Positions 50,948-61,610 of a stretch of 64,000 nucleotides of DNA are shown piece by piece. The stretch spans positions 758,682 through 822,681 of the forward strand of contig CM035360.1 of assembly GCA_020137815.1 (NCBI GenBank), in the 5' to 3' direction. The number at the start of each line of letters is the position of its first letter. Position 1 is the stretch's first letter. The notes under the pieces were generated by a model, which was given only the letters and a program-made list of their open reading frames with translations, did not search any database and was not told the origin of the DNA. This stretch comes from Hormiphora californensis (lineage: Eukaryota > Ctenophora > Tentaculata > Cydippida > Pleurobrachiidae). The translations under genes were made by a program, and so were the position numbers.

Positions 50948-53540
50948 TCTCTCTCCCTCTCTCCCAGGTATCCCAGTTGACATGGTAGGTGGAACGTCCA
51001 TAGGGGCCCTTATGGGTGCACTCTACGCTGACGAGACTGATGTGGACGAAATGAGGGAACGGGCTTCAACATTTTCTGCTGGTATGGCACGATTGTGGAA
51101 CAAGATCGTGGACCTCACCTACCCTTACACATCTATGTTCAGTGGATATCGATTCAACCAAGGTGAGACCAAATCTCCAAATGAAGTTGTAAGGAGTGCG
51201 CCAGGGAATAGTGGTAGTGGCATGGTAGTGGTAGTGGTAGTGGCATTTTGTAGCGGATAATGATCCACAGTACACTCTAATACACTCTAATTGATGTTAG
51301 CATTGTGTGACTTTTTATTACAACTTCATATCAGGTCTGTATGATGCTCTCGGAGATAAGCTCATTGAGGACTTGTGGATACCCTACTTTTGTGTGTCAA
51401 CAGATCTTACCTCCAGCGAGGCAAGGGTCCACACCCAGGGGTGTCTATGGAGGTAATTATAGAATTATAATGAAATAGGAAAATAGCCAAAAGAGGTATG
51501 CAAACGGAGTTTTCCCAATCCCCACTAGCGGGCAGTGGGTGTTGATTTGGTGCGGCCCATAGATCTTATCTCACGAGGCAAACATTTTAGAGTTATTTTT
51601 TAAAACAACTGATTATAGGTTGTTACTAATTAGAGTTACTAATTAGAGTTACTAGTTCGAGTTATTGATTGGAGTTTTTGATTAGATTTAGAGTTACCAA
51701 TTTGATTTTGTTTGATTGAAGAAAATTGATATAGAACAAAATATAGAAAAGTACAAAAACAAACACACTAAAATCAGTCCGTAATTTGTTCCGTCACCGT
51801 GCGAGGAAAATCGCAAAACTCATTAAAAATCAAAAAAACACAAAACAGTTTCTTGAAAATCCATATGCGCTTGTGGGAAAGTTAGTTCCACAGGAATATG
51901 AAGCTGGAGGATGGATATGTGTGGGGGTAAACGGGAACGCTATAAGGGAATAAAGCTAGAAGGGAAAGAGGTACCCACCTCAATTCTCAAGGGGAGCACC
52001 CAGGGCAAACGAGTTAGCCCGGCAAGATCGAAGGCCAACGGTCAATTCGATTATACCGGGGGCGACCCACTCAACCCGGGCCCTCCCCAAGCGAAGAAGG
52101 GGTGTTGGGGTTAGGGTTAGATCAATTAGAGTTACTAATTGGAGATACTTATTAGAGTTACTAATTAGATTTAATAATTAGATTTAATAATTACAGTTAC
52201 TAATTAGTGTTATTTTAATTATAGTTACTAATTAGATTTACTAATTAGACTCCTATCAGGTATGTGAGAGCCAGTATGACCCTATCGGGGTACCTGCCGC
52301 CCCTTTGCGACCCACAAGATGGACATCTCCTGGTGGATGGAGGTTATGTCAACAACCTACCCGCTGATGTTATGCTACAGAAAATGGGTGCACAAACTGT
52401 GGTAGCAGTGGATGTAGGTGGGCAGGTAAGAAATACAGTCGGACCCCGATTTAACAGCACCCTCGGGGGAAAAGGTTTTGTCCGTTAAATCGGGGTGTCC
52501 GCTAAATTGGGGTCAAATATTGTTAATTTCTTATATCGGGGGAAGATTATGCTGCCGTTAAATCGGGGTGCCGCTAAATCGGGGGCTGTTAAATCGGGGT
52601 CCGACTGTAGAAACAAATTTTTATTCAAGGATCATCCCCCAGTCCCCACCCCCAAATACCCAACAAGTATAATAGGGCCCACTAACTCTCCCTACTGTAG
52701 TCTGATAATGTGTTTGATAACTTTGGGGATGGTCTCTCTGGTTGGTGGATTCTGTGGAACCGGTACATGCCTTTTGGAAAGTCCCTGAAAATACCTAATA
52801 TGGCTGAAATCCAGAGCAGACTGGCGTATGTCAGCTGTGAGAGACAACTGGCACAGGTATGTAAAATCTTACAATTATATTCATCTTTAGATAACCTTCA
52901 GATAATTCTAATACCAGCGCCGAGCAGCGAGAAACTACGTTAAATTTCAGCAGAGTATTTGTAATTAAAAACGCACATAAAGCTTTAAGCTATGCAGTAT
53001 GCATATTATGCAGTCCTAAAATGTATAACGCAGTCCTAACATTTATATTGTGGTGCTAATTCTAACATCTACGTGACTGCAGGTATCGGGGATGGAGAAT
53101 TGTTACTACATGAGGCCGCCCATTGACCGGTTTGCGACTCTCCAATTTGGAGCATTTGATGAAATCGAGGAGTGTGGTTATGTGTACGGTACTGATGTGG
53201 TTTCCGCGTGGGTTAAAGGTCAGTGTGGTTATTACACCACCACCTACGTTAGGTTTTTATTTGTTGAGTAAGGGGTACTTACTAAACAAGTTTCTACCCC
53301 CCCCATTTGATATATCAAACAGATATTGTATAACAGATTGCAGAGCTGTGACTAGCCCTACAATAATTATACCCATCTTTATTGTGTATACCTGTGTGGA
53401 ACATAATACCGATACTGCTGCAAAAAGCTGCCAAACTTTTGCAGTTATGTATGGTTGTCCCACCTCCAAACCCCCGGTTTTGCCCCGGGGCACTTGCCAG
53501 TGCTGTGATTGCTAACTACCCATTCCCAGAGCTCCCATAA
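42685..53540 (+). CDS. PNPLA6: neuropathy target esterase-like lysophospholipase (PNPLA6/7)
   Basis: Expected ER-anchored serine esterase that hydrolyses (lyso)phosphatidylcholine. Twenty-seven exons with consistent phases total 3,468 nt (1155 aa). Exon starts: 42685, 43104, 43760, 44016, 44474, 44847, 45193, 45509, 45745, 45967, 46476, 47776, 48160, 48439, 48664, 48966, 49371, 49518, 49792, 50288, 50606, 50968, 51335, 52260, 52701, 53083, 53530. Residues ~36-56 form a membrane helix ([16 protein letters not shown]); three cNMP-binding-like domains follow ([39 protein letters not shown]). Patatin core: GGGGARG (876-882), nucleophile Ser906 in GTSIG, Asp1026 in DGG. It ends SAWVKELP shortly after the patatin domain, lacking the long vertebrate tail. 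Confidence 0.95.
45341..45460 (+). repeat. 20-bp minisatellite in NTE intron
   Basis: Six near-identical copies of GGTTACCACGGGTTACAATT. Confidence 0.95.
46568..47775 (+). other. long NTE intron with hairpin cluster and a small orphan ORF
   Basis: Contains three GAA-loop hairpins at 46801-46869 and the 20-mer GTTACCCCTCCCTTGCCGGC shared with the 7.1-kb minisatellite. A TATAAAAATA box lies at about 47452, and an open frame starts [20 protein letters not shown] at 47556. That frame runs into the exon at 47776 out of phase with NTE, so it is not an alternative NTE start. It may be a separate small gene or repeat; no family recognised. Confidence 0.4.
49165..49334 (+). repeat. (TTTG)n microsatellite in NTE intron
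   Basis: About 170 bp of uninterrupted TTTG beginning just after the donor at 49155. Confidence 0.97.
50010..50122 (+). repeat. 7-bp GGGTAGT/GGGTAGC minisatellite
   Basis: About 15 copies, the T form then the C form, G-rich on the + strand, in the intron after exon 49792-49969. Confidence 0.95.
50762..50965 (+). repeat. (CT)n microsatellite splitting the patatin core
   Basis: Fills the whole intron between the GGGGARG exon (to 50744) and the GTSIG exon (from 50968); it also supplies the pyrimidine tract of the acceptor. Confidence 0.95.
51755..51945 (+). pseudogene. LINE-like ORF fragment in NTE intron
   Basis: One frame reads [20 protein letters not shown], then [20 protein letters not shown], which resembles the region just upstream of RT in LINE ORF2 (basic helix, then ENPY). 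It is open for about 60 codons only. The assignment is tentative. Confidence 0.35.
52436..52607. mobile_element. 172-bp TA-flanked MITE, second full copy
   Basis: Same ends and length as 6674-6845, flanked by TA (52434-52435, 52608-52609), in an NTE intron just after the donor at 52426. Confidence 0.85.
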
Positions 53541-53588
53541 AAAAGATAGGGAAAACACCCGTCATCAACTCCCAGATACTACACTATA

Positions 53589-53612
53589 GGGCCTATACTA
53601 TAGTATAGGCCC
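53589..53612. terminator. perfect 24-nt palindrome between convergent genes
   Basis: GGGCCTATACTA and its exact reverse complement abut. It lies 49 bp after the NTE stop and just beyond the sushi-exon donor of the minus-strand gene. A role in 3'-end formation is inference only. Confidence 0.35.
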
Positions 53613-53619
53613 AACATAC

Positions 53620-54746
53620 TCAGTTTCCTGCAAAGGGGAGGTTCTATGTTCCAAACTCCCTCGGCAGTACAGGTCCTCTCAGAACTACCGTCTAGCACGT
53701 GCTTCTTTTGGCAGTTAATAGTCACTGTCTGTCCAGAAACCGTATCGTTCCAACTTCCTTGCACAGATCCGTCCACGGTAAACCCGGGGCACACTGATGG
53801 AATAGAATGTAATATTAGATGTTTTAGTAGTAATTCAACGTGTTATACAATCATAATCGAGTAGCACAGTAATTGCTTATGATTTCTTCATTACCTGTTG
53901 GTTTTTCTCGGTAGCTATCTGATGCGGTGTCATAGGAGGAAAACTTTATCTTCTCCACAACATCTCCTTCCCACTTTGATACACAGCTAGCCACTCTACT
54001 ATCACTGAACTTATAGTCCAGTACCTCCACCCCATTGCACTCTATGCTAAGGGTGGTGGCTGTCTTCCGAATTGTCCACGTCTTGTCCACTTCCCCTGGT
54101 GGCTGTACTGGGAAGTCAGTCCATGTGCTGGTGCAGGAGGTGATGTAGTATATTGGGATAGGTGAGGTTAACAACAGACTCACTGTTCCAATATAACTCT
54201 CATCTGCAGTGTATATGTGCACCTCAATCCTCTCACCACTCCCGGTAGTAGAGTCGGTTTTGATTTGAAGAGGAGTACTCTCCAGATCAAATGGTATATA
54301 AGTACCACGTATCACTGGACTCCACGCTGAAAAATAGCTATCTGATGCGTTGTCATAGGAGCTAAAGGCGATCTTCTTCACATCACCTCCCCACCGTTTT
54401 GCACAGCTAGCCTTAGTGCCGTTACTGAACTGGTAGTTCAGTACCTCCACTTCATTACACTCTACATTGAGGGTGGTGGCCGTCTTTCGAATCGTCCAAA
54501 TCTTGTCCACTGCCTCTGGTGGTTGTACTTGGAGTGTAGGGAGGGGGTCCCGGCCGGTGCAGTAGCTGATGTAGTATTGAATTTTAGGTGAGTTGAAGTA
54601 CACTCTCACAACTCCGACGTACTGGCTATCTGCAGTAAACGCTTCAACCCGAATCCTATCCTCACTCCCGGCAATAGAGTTGGTTTTGATTTGGAGAGGG
54701 GTGCTCTCCAGATCAAATGGTATGAAACGAACAACTGGATTCCACT
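53620..54746 (-). CDS. secreted-type protein with tandem novel repeats and a sushi domain (partial)
   Basis: Exon 54746-53895 (852 nt) encodes two ~130-residue repeats with the pattern IPFDLESTPLQIKTDS, a TADESYIGTV strand, QPP.EVDK.WTIRKTATTL, EC..VEVLNY and WGGDV.KI.FSSYD.ASDSY; each has about three conserved Cys. Phases fit exon 53793-53620, a complete four-Cys sushi/CCP domain (CPGFTVDGSVQGSWN ... RTCTAEGVWNIEPPLC). The signal-peptide exon upstream and the exons after the CTGA|GTATGT donor were not found. In the first repeat the end joins an acceptor-like TATTTTTCAG directly, as if an intron was lost during tandem duplication. Extracellular adhesion or recognition is plausible. Confidence 0.7.
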
Positions 54747-56406
54747 CTGAAATAACAAGATTTTAAGTATTTCTAGATAAAACCCGAGAAGTGGTGAGTT
54801 GTATAATGAGTTCTATATGGCGATATATACATTTGTCAGGATTTGCCAAGATACAGGGTATAATCCAAGTAGTTTTTTCTACCGTAAGTGTTGGGGTAAC
54901 CTCAACTAATCACTGCACTGGCAAGTGCCCCGTGGCCCTAGGGGGGTCTGGGGGCACAGCCCCCAGCATTGAAAAACCATCCTACCCCTTCTAAGGTCAT
55001 CCTAGAACATTATAAGATGAAATCTGAAAGGATAAACTCAGGCGCAGAAAATTTAATTTCGCCCGATTCGGGGGCCAGTGCAGTATACCATACGGATGCG
55101 ACTTTCGCTCTTTTCGAGCGTCTACTTAACGATGTTCCCGACAAGCTACGAAGCTGAAATTTTTTATATAAAGCTACCTCAATGATATCTATTAGTGTTA
55201 AAAATTTCAAGTGGTTCGATGGTTCCGTTCAAAAGTTACGAGGGGGGTCCCAAACGCTTGCTCTGTATACATACATACATACATACATACATACATACAT
55301 ACATACATACATACGCACGACCTTTTTACAAACCAAACTGAGCGATTCCAGACAAAACAAACTCAAGACACTCAAAGGCAAATCGTTACCTTGTTCCAGA
55401 CTAAACTAAACTCAAGACACTCTCAACGGCAAAACGTTACCCTGTTCCAGACTAAACTAAACTCAAGACACTCTCAAAGGCAAAACGTTACCTGCTCCAG
55501 CTTAATATAAACCTTAGGAATTGATTTAGGCCAGGAGTAGTGTGATACCCCTGTCGACGTCGTGCGGCTCACGCCGCTCGGCGTCGCCAGTGGTTGACCA
55601 CGGTCTTCCTGGAGCGTCTGAAGTAACATGCTCTGCATAAACTGATTGGTGGGTGCCCTTGCTACGGCGGAGTGGTGGACGTGCTGGGGCGCCTAATAAG
55701 CGTGCTCGGTGCGGCCGCCGCTACTTTCGGGCAGGTCACTCGCCAGACGCAGCAAGTACAAACAAACAAACAAACAAACTGAGCAAAAACGGCTGGATTT
55801 AGAGCTTTTTGTCCCGGGGACGACCCCCCATAAATCGACTATTCTACATGTCGTAGGCTATATAAAATTTTGATTTGAGCATGGGAAGTCATTAATTATG
55901 CATAATTTATGTATAATTTTATGATTATTTCGGTATTGGCTGTTGTAAGGACATTTTAAAGAACATATTTCGACGCAGAATGGTCGATTTATGGGGGGTT
56001 GTCCCCCAGACAAAAAGTCGTATCTTGCACCGTTTAGCCGTTATTTGCATATTTATGCGCCGATTTTTGATTTAGTGCATATTCTGAATATTTCCACTTC
56101 AGCTGATCCTAGAATGCTTTAATGGACATATTTCGACGCAGAATGGTCGATTTATGGGGGGTTGTCCCCCGGACAAAAAGTCGTATCTCGTACCGTTTAG
56201 CTGTTATTTGCATATTTATGCACAGATTTATGATTTAATGCATATTCTGAATATTTCCACTTCAGCTGGTCCTAGAATGTTTTCATGGACATATTTCGAC
56301 GCAGAATAATCGATTTATGGGGGGTCGTCCCCCAGACAAAAAGTCGTATCTCGTACCGTGTAGCTGTTATTTGCATATTTATGCGCAGATTTATGATTTA
56401 ATGCAT
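54747..56406. other. intergenic repeats
   Basis: Holds an ACAT run (about 55266-55312), a 60-bp-unit array of AAACTCAAGACACTC (about 55340-55510), a GC-rich patch (55550-55750) and three copies of a ~160-bp unit (ATTTCGACGCAGAATGGTCG, about 55964, 56131, 56288). No convincing exon. Confidence 0.55.
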
Positions 56407-58688
56407 GGTGACCTACAACTATGGCTCATGCAACTATGGCTCATAGAATCTATGAGCCATAGATGCATGCAACTATGGCTCATAGATTTTATGAGCCATA
56501 GATGCATACAACTATGGCTCAAAGAAATGTGATCTGATTAGGTTCTATGAGCCAAAGCTAGTGAGAGTGAGAGGGACGTGAGTGACACGTGAGTGACACG
56601 TGAATGACACGTGAGTGACACGTGAATGACACGTGAGTGACACGTGAGAGATCGAATACATATAATATTGAATGAGCACAATATGAATAATGAGCACAAA
56701 TGTAAACGATTTACATAATAATAAATCTAATATTACATAATTAAAATTACACTATCAGTTCATCTTGGATATAATGGTAAAAGGGGTCCTTCTTTGGACA
56801 GTTCATAGAGCTTTTCACGTGAATCAGCAGCTCCTTAACACGATGTTTATTCAAATCTATGATCGGGTAGGTACTAAACAGCCGCCTTGCATTATCACTA
56901 TCAGGATCCACAGTAAAAAACTCTCCAACAGGTCTGATTTTCGAGAAAGTAGTATAGGTATACCTATAGGATGTTCCCAGAAATTGCCTGACTAAAGTTT
57001 CTGATCTTTCACACTCTTCCAAAACCTCCCGGCACTCGTTGAACGTTGTAGTGTTGTTAGTGACGTCGATAACAATTATAGCTAGTGAATCCACTAACAA
57101 ATTCTAATGAGTGGGGTGGATATGTGACAGTGTCACATATCCACCCCCTCACTGACACGATTCTGGGATGCGTCATTAGCAGAGTGAAACGATACGAGAT
57201 ACGAAACTTATGATTCGGGGGAGCTCATTAGCAGTGTGAGACGATACGGTATGTGGAACATGATTCGGGGAAGCTTATTAGGAGTGTTAGACACTAAAAT
57301 GAAACACGATTCGGAGAATGTTTTATCGCTCTTTCTATCTATCTCTATCTATCTCTATCTCTATCTCTTTTTGTCAATTATCTTGGACTTGAGAACCAGA
57401 TGAGGTGCCTACCATTATACTATAATGCGAGGTGACGCTACACACTTGAGTTTAGTGCCCTTATTTTTGGTAATAAGAGCCTATCGGCTCGCCTCATTGT
57501 TTTTAGGAGGATATGTTGTTTTAGATGGAATGCGTTGGGTTTCATTTATCTGTCTTGCCAAACAGACCAAATTCAAACCATTCCATCTAAAACAACAACA
57601 TATAATCTGGATGTCGGCTGAGCCGACATCCAGATAAAAAAGGAAAAGGAGTATGGACAAAAATAAGGGCACCAAAGTTTGTAGCTTCCTCGCATTAGTA
57701 TGGGTAGGTATCTCATCTGGTTCTCAAGATAATTGACAAAAAGAGATAGAGATAGATAGAAAGAGCGATAAAATGCATTCTCCGAATCGTGTCTCATATC
57801 GTCTAACACTCCTAATAAGCTTCCCCGAATCATGTTCCACATACCGTATCGTCTCACACTACTAATGAGCTCCCCCGAATCATAAGTTTCGTATCTCGTA
57901 TCGTTTCACCCTGCTAATGGCGCATCCCAGAATCGTGTCGGTGAGGGGGGGGGGGGTGGATATGTGACACTGTCACATATCCATCCCGCTCATTAGAATT
58001 TGTTAGTAGATTCACTAGCTATAGTTGTTATCGACGTCACTAACAACACTACTTAACGTTCAACGAGTAGCGGGAGGTTTTGGAAGAGTGTGAAAGATCA
58101 GAAACTTTAGTCAGACAATTTCTGGGAACATCCTACCTAATACTACTTTCTCGAAAATCAGACCTGTTGGAGAGTTTTTTACTGTGGATCCTGATAGTGA
58201 TAATGCAAGGCGGCCGTTTAGTACCTACCCGATCATAGATTTGAATAAACATCGTGTTAAGGAGCTGCTGATTCACGTGAAAAGCTCTATGAACTGTCCA
58301 AAGAAGGACCCCTTTTACCATTATATCCAAGATGAACTGATAGTGTAATTTTAATTATGTAATATTAGATTTATTATTATGTAAATCGTTTACATTTGTG
58401 CTCATTATTCATATTGTGCTCATTCAATATTATATGATTCGATCTCTCACGTGTCACTCACGTTTCATTCACGTGTCACTCACGTGTCACTCACGTGTCA
58501 CTCACGTCCCTCTCACGTCCCTCTCACTCTCACTAGCTTTGGCTCATAGAACCTAATCAGATCACATTTCTATGAGCCATAGTTGTATGCATCTATGGCT
58601 CATAAAATCTATGAGCCATAGTTGCATGCATCTATGGCTCATAGATTCTATGAGCCATAGTTGCATGAGCCATAGTTGTAGGTAATCT
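56407..58688. mobile_element. 2.28-kb palindromic element with 8-bp target duplication
   Basis: TAATGCAT flanks both ends (56399-56406, 58689-58696). Ends GGTGACCTACAACTATGGCT and its near complement are followed by arms of about 1.1 kb that mirror each other, meeting near 57620 (GATGTCGGCTGAGCCGACAT). The element interrupts the ~160-bp tandem array, which resumes at 58690. Both arms hold GTGACACGTGA repeats and a copy of a 117-codon frame. An 8-bp duplication fits hAT- or P-type integration. Confidence 0.85.
56747..57100 (-). CDS. 117-codon ORF in the left arm of the palindromic element
   Basis: Reads SLAIIVIDVTNNTTTFNECR, then LEECERSETLVRQFLGTSYR, and ends FYHYIQDELIV. The mirrored copy on the + strand (about 58010-58349) has a 2-nt insertion near 58052 and so is out of frame. 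Composition looks protein-like, perhaps the end of a transposon protein. No family recognised. Confidence 0.4.
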   Translation of the reverse strand: MLVDSLAIIVIDVTNNTTTFNECREVLEECERSETLVRQFLGTSYRYTYTTFSKIRPVGEFFTVDPDSDNARRLFSTYPIIDLNKHRVKELLIHVKSSMNCPKKDPFYHYIQDELIV

Positions 58689-58689
58689 T

Positions 58690-59000
58690 AATGCATATTC
58701 TGAATATTTCCACTTCAGCTGGTCCTAGAACGTTTTCATGGACATATTTCGACGCAGAATAATCGATTTATGGGGGGTCTTCCCCCGGACAAAAAGTCGT
58801 ATCTCGTACAGTTTAGCCGTTTTTTGCATATTTATGCACCGATTCATGATTTAATGCATATTCTGAATATTTCCACTTCAGCTGGCCCTAGAACGTTTTC
58901 ATGGTCATATTTCGACGCAGAATAGTCGATTTATGGGGGGTCGTCCACGGAACAAAAAGTCGTATCTCGTACCGTTTAGCCGTTATTTGCATATTTATGA
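58690..59000 (+). repeat. continuation of the 160-bp tandem array
   Basis: Two more copies (about 58746 and 58902) of the ATTTCGACGCAGAAT unit, same orientation as those before 56400. Confidence 0.8.
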
Positions 59001-59026
59001 TACCTGTTTACAAAAATCCTGAGAAA

Positions 59027-59121
59027 CTAGACCAAAAAACAAAGGAAATTTGTTTGGAACACCCGTGGCCTTTTGTCGATACTTGACGCTGCGGGAAATG
59101 CACCCTTCGTCAGGGCAAGAC

Positions 59122-59172
<51 letters not shown>

Positions 59173-59406
59173 AGAGAGAGTGTGTGTTTGTGTGTATGCG
59201 TGTGCTAGAACTTGGAGAGAGATGGCACAACGATACCTAGTAGCTCAGTTGCCAAGCTAGACTGCCTTTCGCGAGCCCCGCACAAATGTAAAGGGAGGGT
59301 TAGAACATAACAAGTAGCTCAGTTTATGGGTGCATTTCCCGCAGCGTCAAGTATCGACAAAAGGCCACGGGTGTTCCAAACAAATTTCCTTTGTTTTTTG
59401 GTCTAG
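59027..59406. mobile_element. 380-bp inverted-repeat element
   Basis: CTAGACCAAAAAACAAAGGA and the following ~78 bp are repeated inverted at 59328-59406. The loop includes a GA microsatellite (59126-59178). Non-coding. Confidence 0.75.
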
Positions 59407-59428
59407 TAAAGAGGATTATTAAAATTAC

Positions 59429-60527
59429 CTCCTTGTTCCTTCCGGTAGCTGTCAGATGCAGTATCGCGCCAAGGAAATCTTGTCTTCTCCACTACATCTC
59501 CTCCCCACTTGTTTAGACAGTCACCGTCACTGAACTGGTAGTTCAGTACCTCCACACCGTTGCACGTGATGTTAAAGGTTGACAAGATACCTAAAACTTT
59601 TCGTATATCGTCTTATTTTGATTTATCATTAATTTTCAGCATTTTTTCAGAATTTTTTGTCGGCTAGAAAAAAATTCGAAATAGGGGGTCTACCGATATT
59701 GTCAGCACTGGTTTTACTGGGCACACTCACTGCGTCTCGCAAATTGAAATTCACGTTTCCGGTTCCTCAAAAGATAGCTACTTGATCTTGGTTGCGTTGG
59801 ATTGGTCTCAATAAGGCCTTTCCAACGCTACCAAAACGGTTTCTGTATCTCATCAGGAACCGGAGATATTCCAGTATCAATTTAAAAAAAGGCACACTCA
59901 TTTGTCAGTAGACCCCCTATTTTGCACATATTTCTAGCCGACAAAAAATTCTGAAAAAATGCTGAAAATTAATGATAAATCAAAATAAGACGATATACGA
60001 AAAGTTTTAGGTATCTTGTCAACCTTTAAAGGTAGTGGCTGTCTTCTGAATTGTCCAAATCTTGTCCACTTCATTTGGTGGTTGTACTGGGAGTGTGGTC
60101 CTTGAGCTGGTGCAGGAGCTGATGTAGTATTGTATATCTGATCTGAAGTACACTTCCACTGTTCCGACATACTGGTTATCTGCAGTGAACGTATCAACCC
60201 GAATCTGATCCCCACTCCCGGCAGTAGAGTCGGTTTTGATTTGGAGAGGGGTGCTCTCCAGATCAAATGGGATACGACTAACTGGAATCCATGCTGAAAT
60301 GTATTACTGGTATTACTGATAATTATAATATTATATTATTATATTATAATATTCGCTCTCTTGGTACTTGCTGTCTGGACGCACCGCGATCCAATCTAAG
60401 TGTTCATACTCTTGCCCTAAAGGAGTGACAAAAACATAGCCATCTCTGAGAACAGTACTGGGTGCAGCTTACCTTCTGTTGCAGGAAACAAGACCAGCAA
60501 AAACATGAAAATCAAGAAACTCCTCAT
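59429..60527 (-). pseudogene. paralogue of the repeat-domain secreted protein, interrupted by a transposon
   Basis: Exon 1 (60527-60473) encodes the signal peptide MRSFLIFMFLLVLFPATEG, with a GTAAG donor. Exon 2 (60293-59429) encodes one repeat of the 53.6-kb gene's type: RIPFDLESTPLQIKTDS, NQYVGTVEVYF, WTIQKTATTF, CNGVEVLNYQFSDGDC, WGGDVVEK. It is split by a 450-bp element at 59576-60025; without it the frame is continuous. No sushi exon seen downstream. Confidence 0.7.
59576..60025. mobile_element. 450-bp foldback element inserted at TTAA
   Basis: Ends AGGTTGACAAGATACC are inverted repeats with arms of at least 90 bp (CTAAAACTTTTCGTATATCG, ending TTTTTTGTCGGCTAG), flanked by TTAA at 59572-59575 and 60026-60029. 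A TTAA duplication is the hallmark of piggyBac-type integration, although the terminal bases are not the usual CCC. No coding capacity. Confidence 0.85.
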
Positions 60528-61164
60528 TCTGGTTATATATCTTGACAGATCAAACACAACAGTCACTGGATAGTTTAAAATAAAGTCACGCAGTCTGTTA
60601 GCCAAGTTAGATCGCTCTCACTCTATATTTTCTATGGTTCTCTCTAATGCCCTTGTCCTCGAGACATTAGCCGTGCTTTGACTCCTTGAGCTACCTTACT
60701 CTCCAAAATTAAGAACAAGCTTTTAAGCAACCCAAAATTAAAATATAGGAAAATTAAGGGTCTTCTTATTACTAACTCTAAAATTAAGCAAAATTAAGCA
60801 ATCCTGGAGGGTGCAGATCACGAATTAAGAAACCTGTTATTAAGCAAACTTTTATTAGGGAAATCCTACAGAGAGAGTGTTTGGGAAGAGTCACGTGATG
60901 TACATCACGTGACTCTTTCCAGCCAATAGCGCGCGAGTGTAAGATGTAGAAGGGGGAGTCATGGTTGTGTTGCAAAGCACCGAGATAATATAAAGCAATC
61001 TCGGGCATGACTAAAAATTGAGAATTGAGAAAAATTAAAATGCATGAAACTCCATTTTCTGACTACAGTATGTCTGTCTATCTGTCAGTCTATCGGTCTA
61101 TCTGTCTTGCTCAGAGGGGGAGTCTTCTTTGTGTTGAAAGACAGAGGTAAATCTTAGAAAGAGA

Positions 61165-61207
<43 letters not shown>

Positions 61208-61610
61208 CGAAATGGATGACACCCCTGTCTGTCTATCTATCCGTCCCTCCTTCATCTCTATCTGTCTCAGATCCAGTGGAACTAGGAAGATGGATAGTGA
61301 GACAGATATCTAGATGAAGGAGGGACGGATAGATAGAATGGAACTTCCACATTCATTTTAAGACATCTCCTTCATTCCTCATCACTCTTACCTCTATCTA
61401 TCGCTACGTCTATCTCTCTTTGTTCCTAGTTTCAAACTTTTCAACACTACTTTAAACAAATTAATTTGAGTTTGCCGTCAATCGTTCCGATAACTGTGTT
61501 AGCATCTATTCTCTAATCTTATAGATCTCTGTTAGGCCTACTTTAACTTAACTTACGAGTGATATCAGTGAAGAGTTTGCTGTTGGCCGGCGTGCAACGG
61601 GTGTTTTAGG
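60528..61610. other. intergenic region before the retrotransposon ORF1
   Basis: Contains a perfect 32-nt palindrome (60886-60917) with two CACGTG boxes, a GA microsatellite (61160-61205) and a hairpin of about 45-bp arms (GTCCCTCCTTCAT and its complement, about 61225-61335). No supported exon. Confidence 0.5.

Noticed and set aside
52040-52110. NPGP motif resembling a 2A ribosome-skipping peptide (GDPLNPGPP)
   Set aside because: The conserved D-x-E before NPGP is absent and the surrounding frame is short; more likely chance or a decayed LINE piece.
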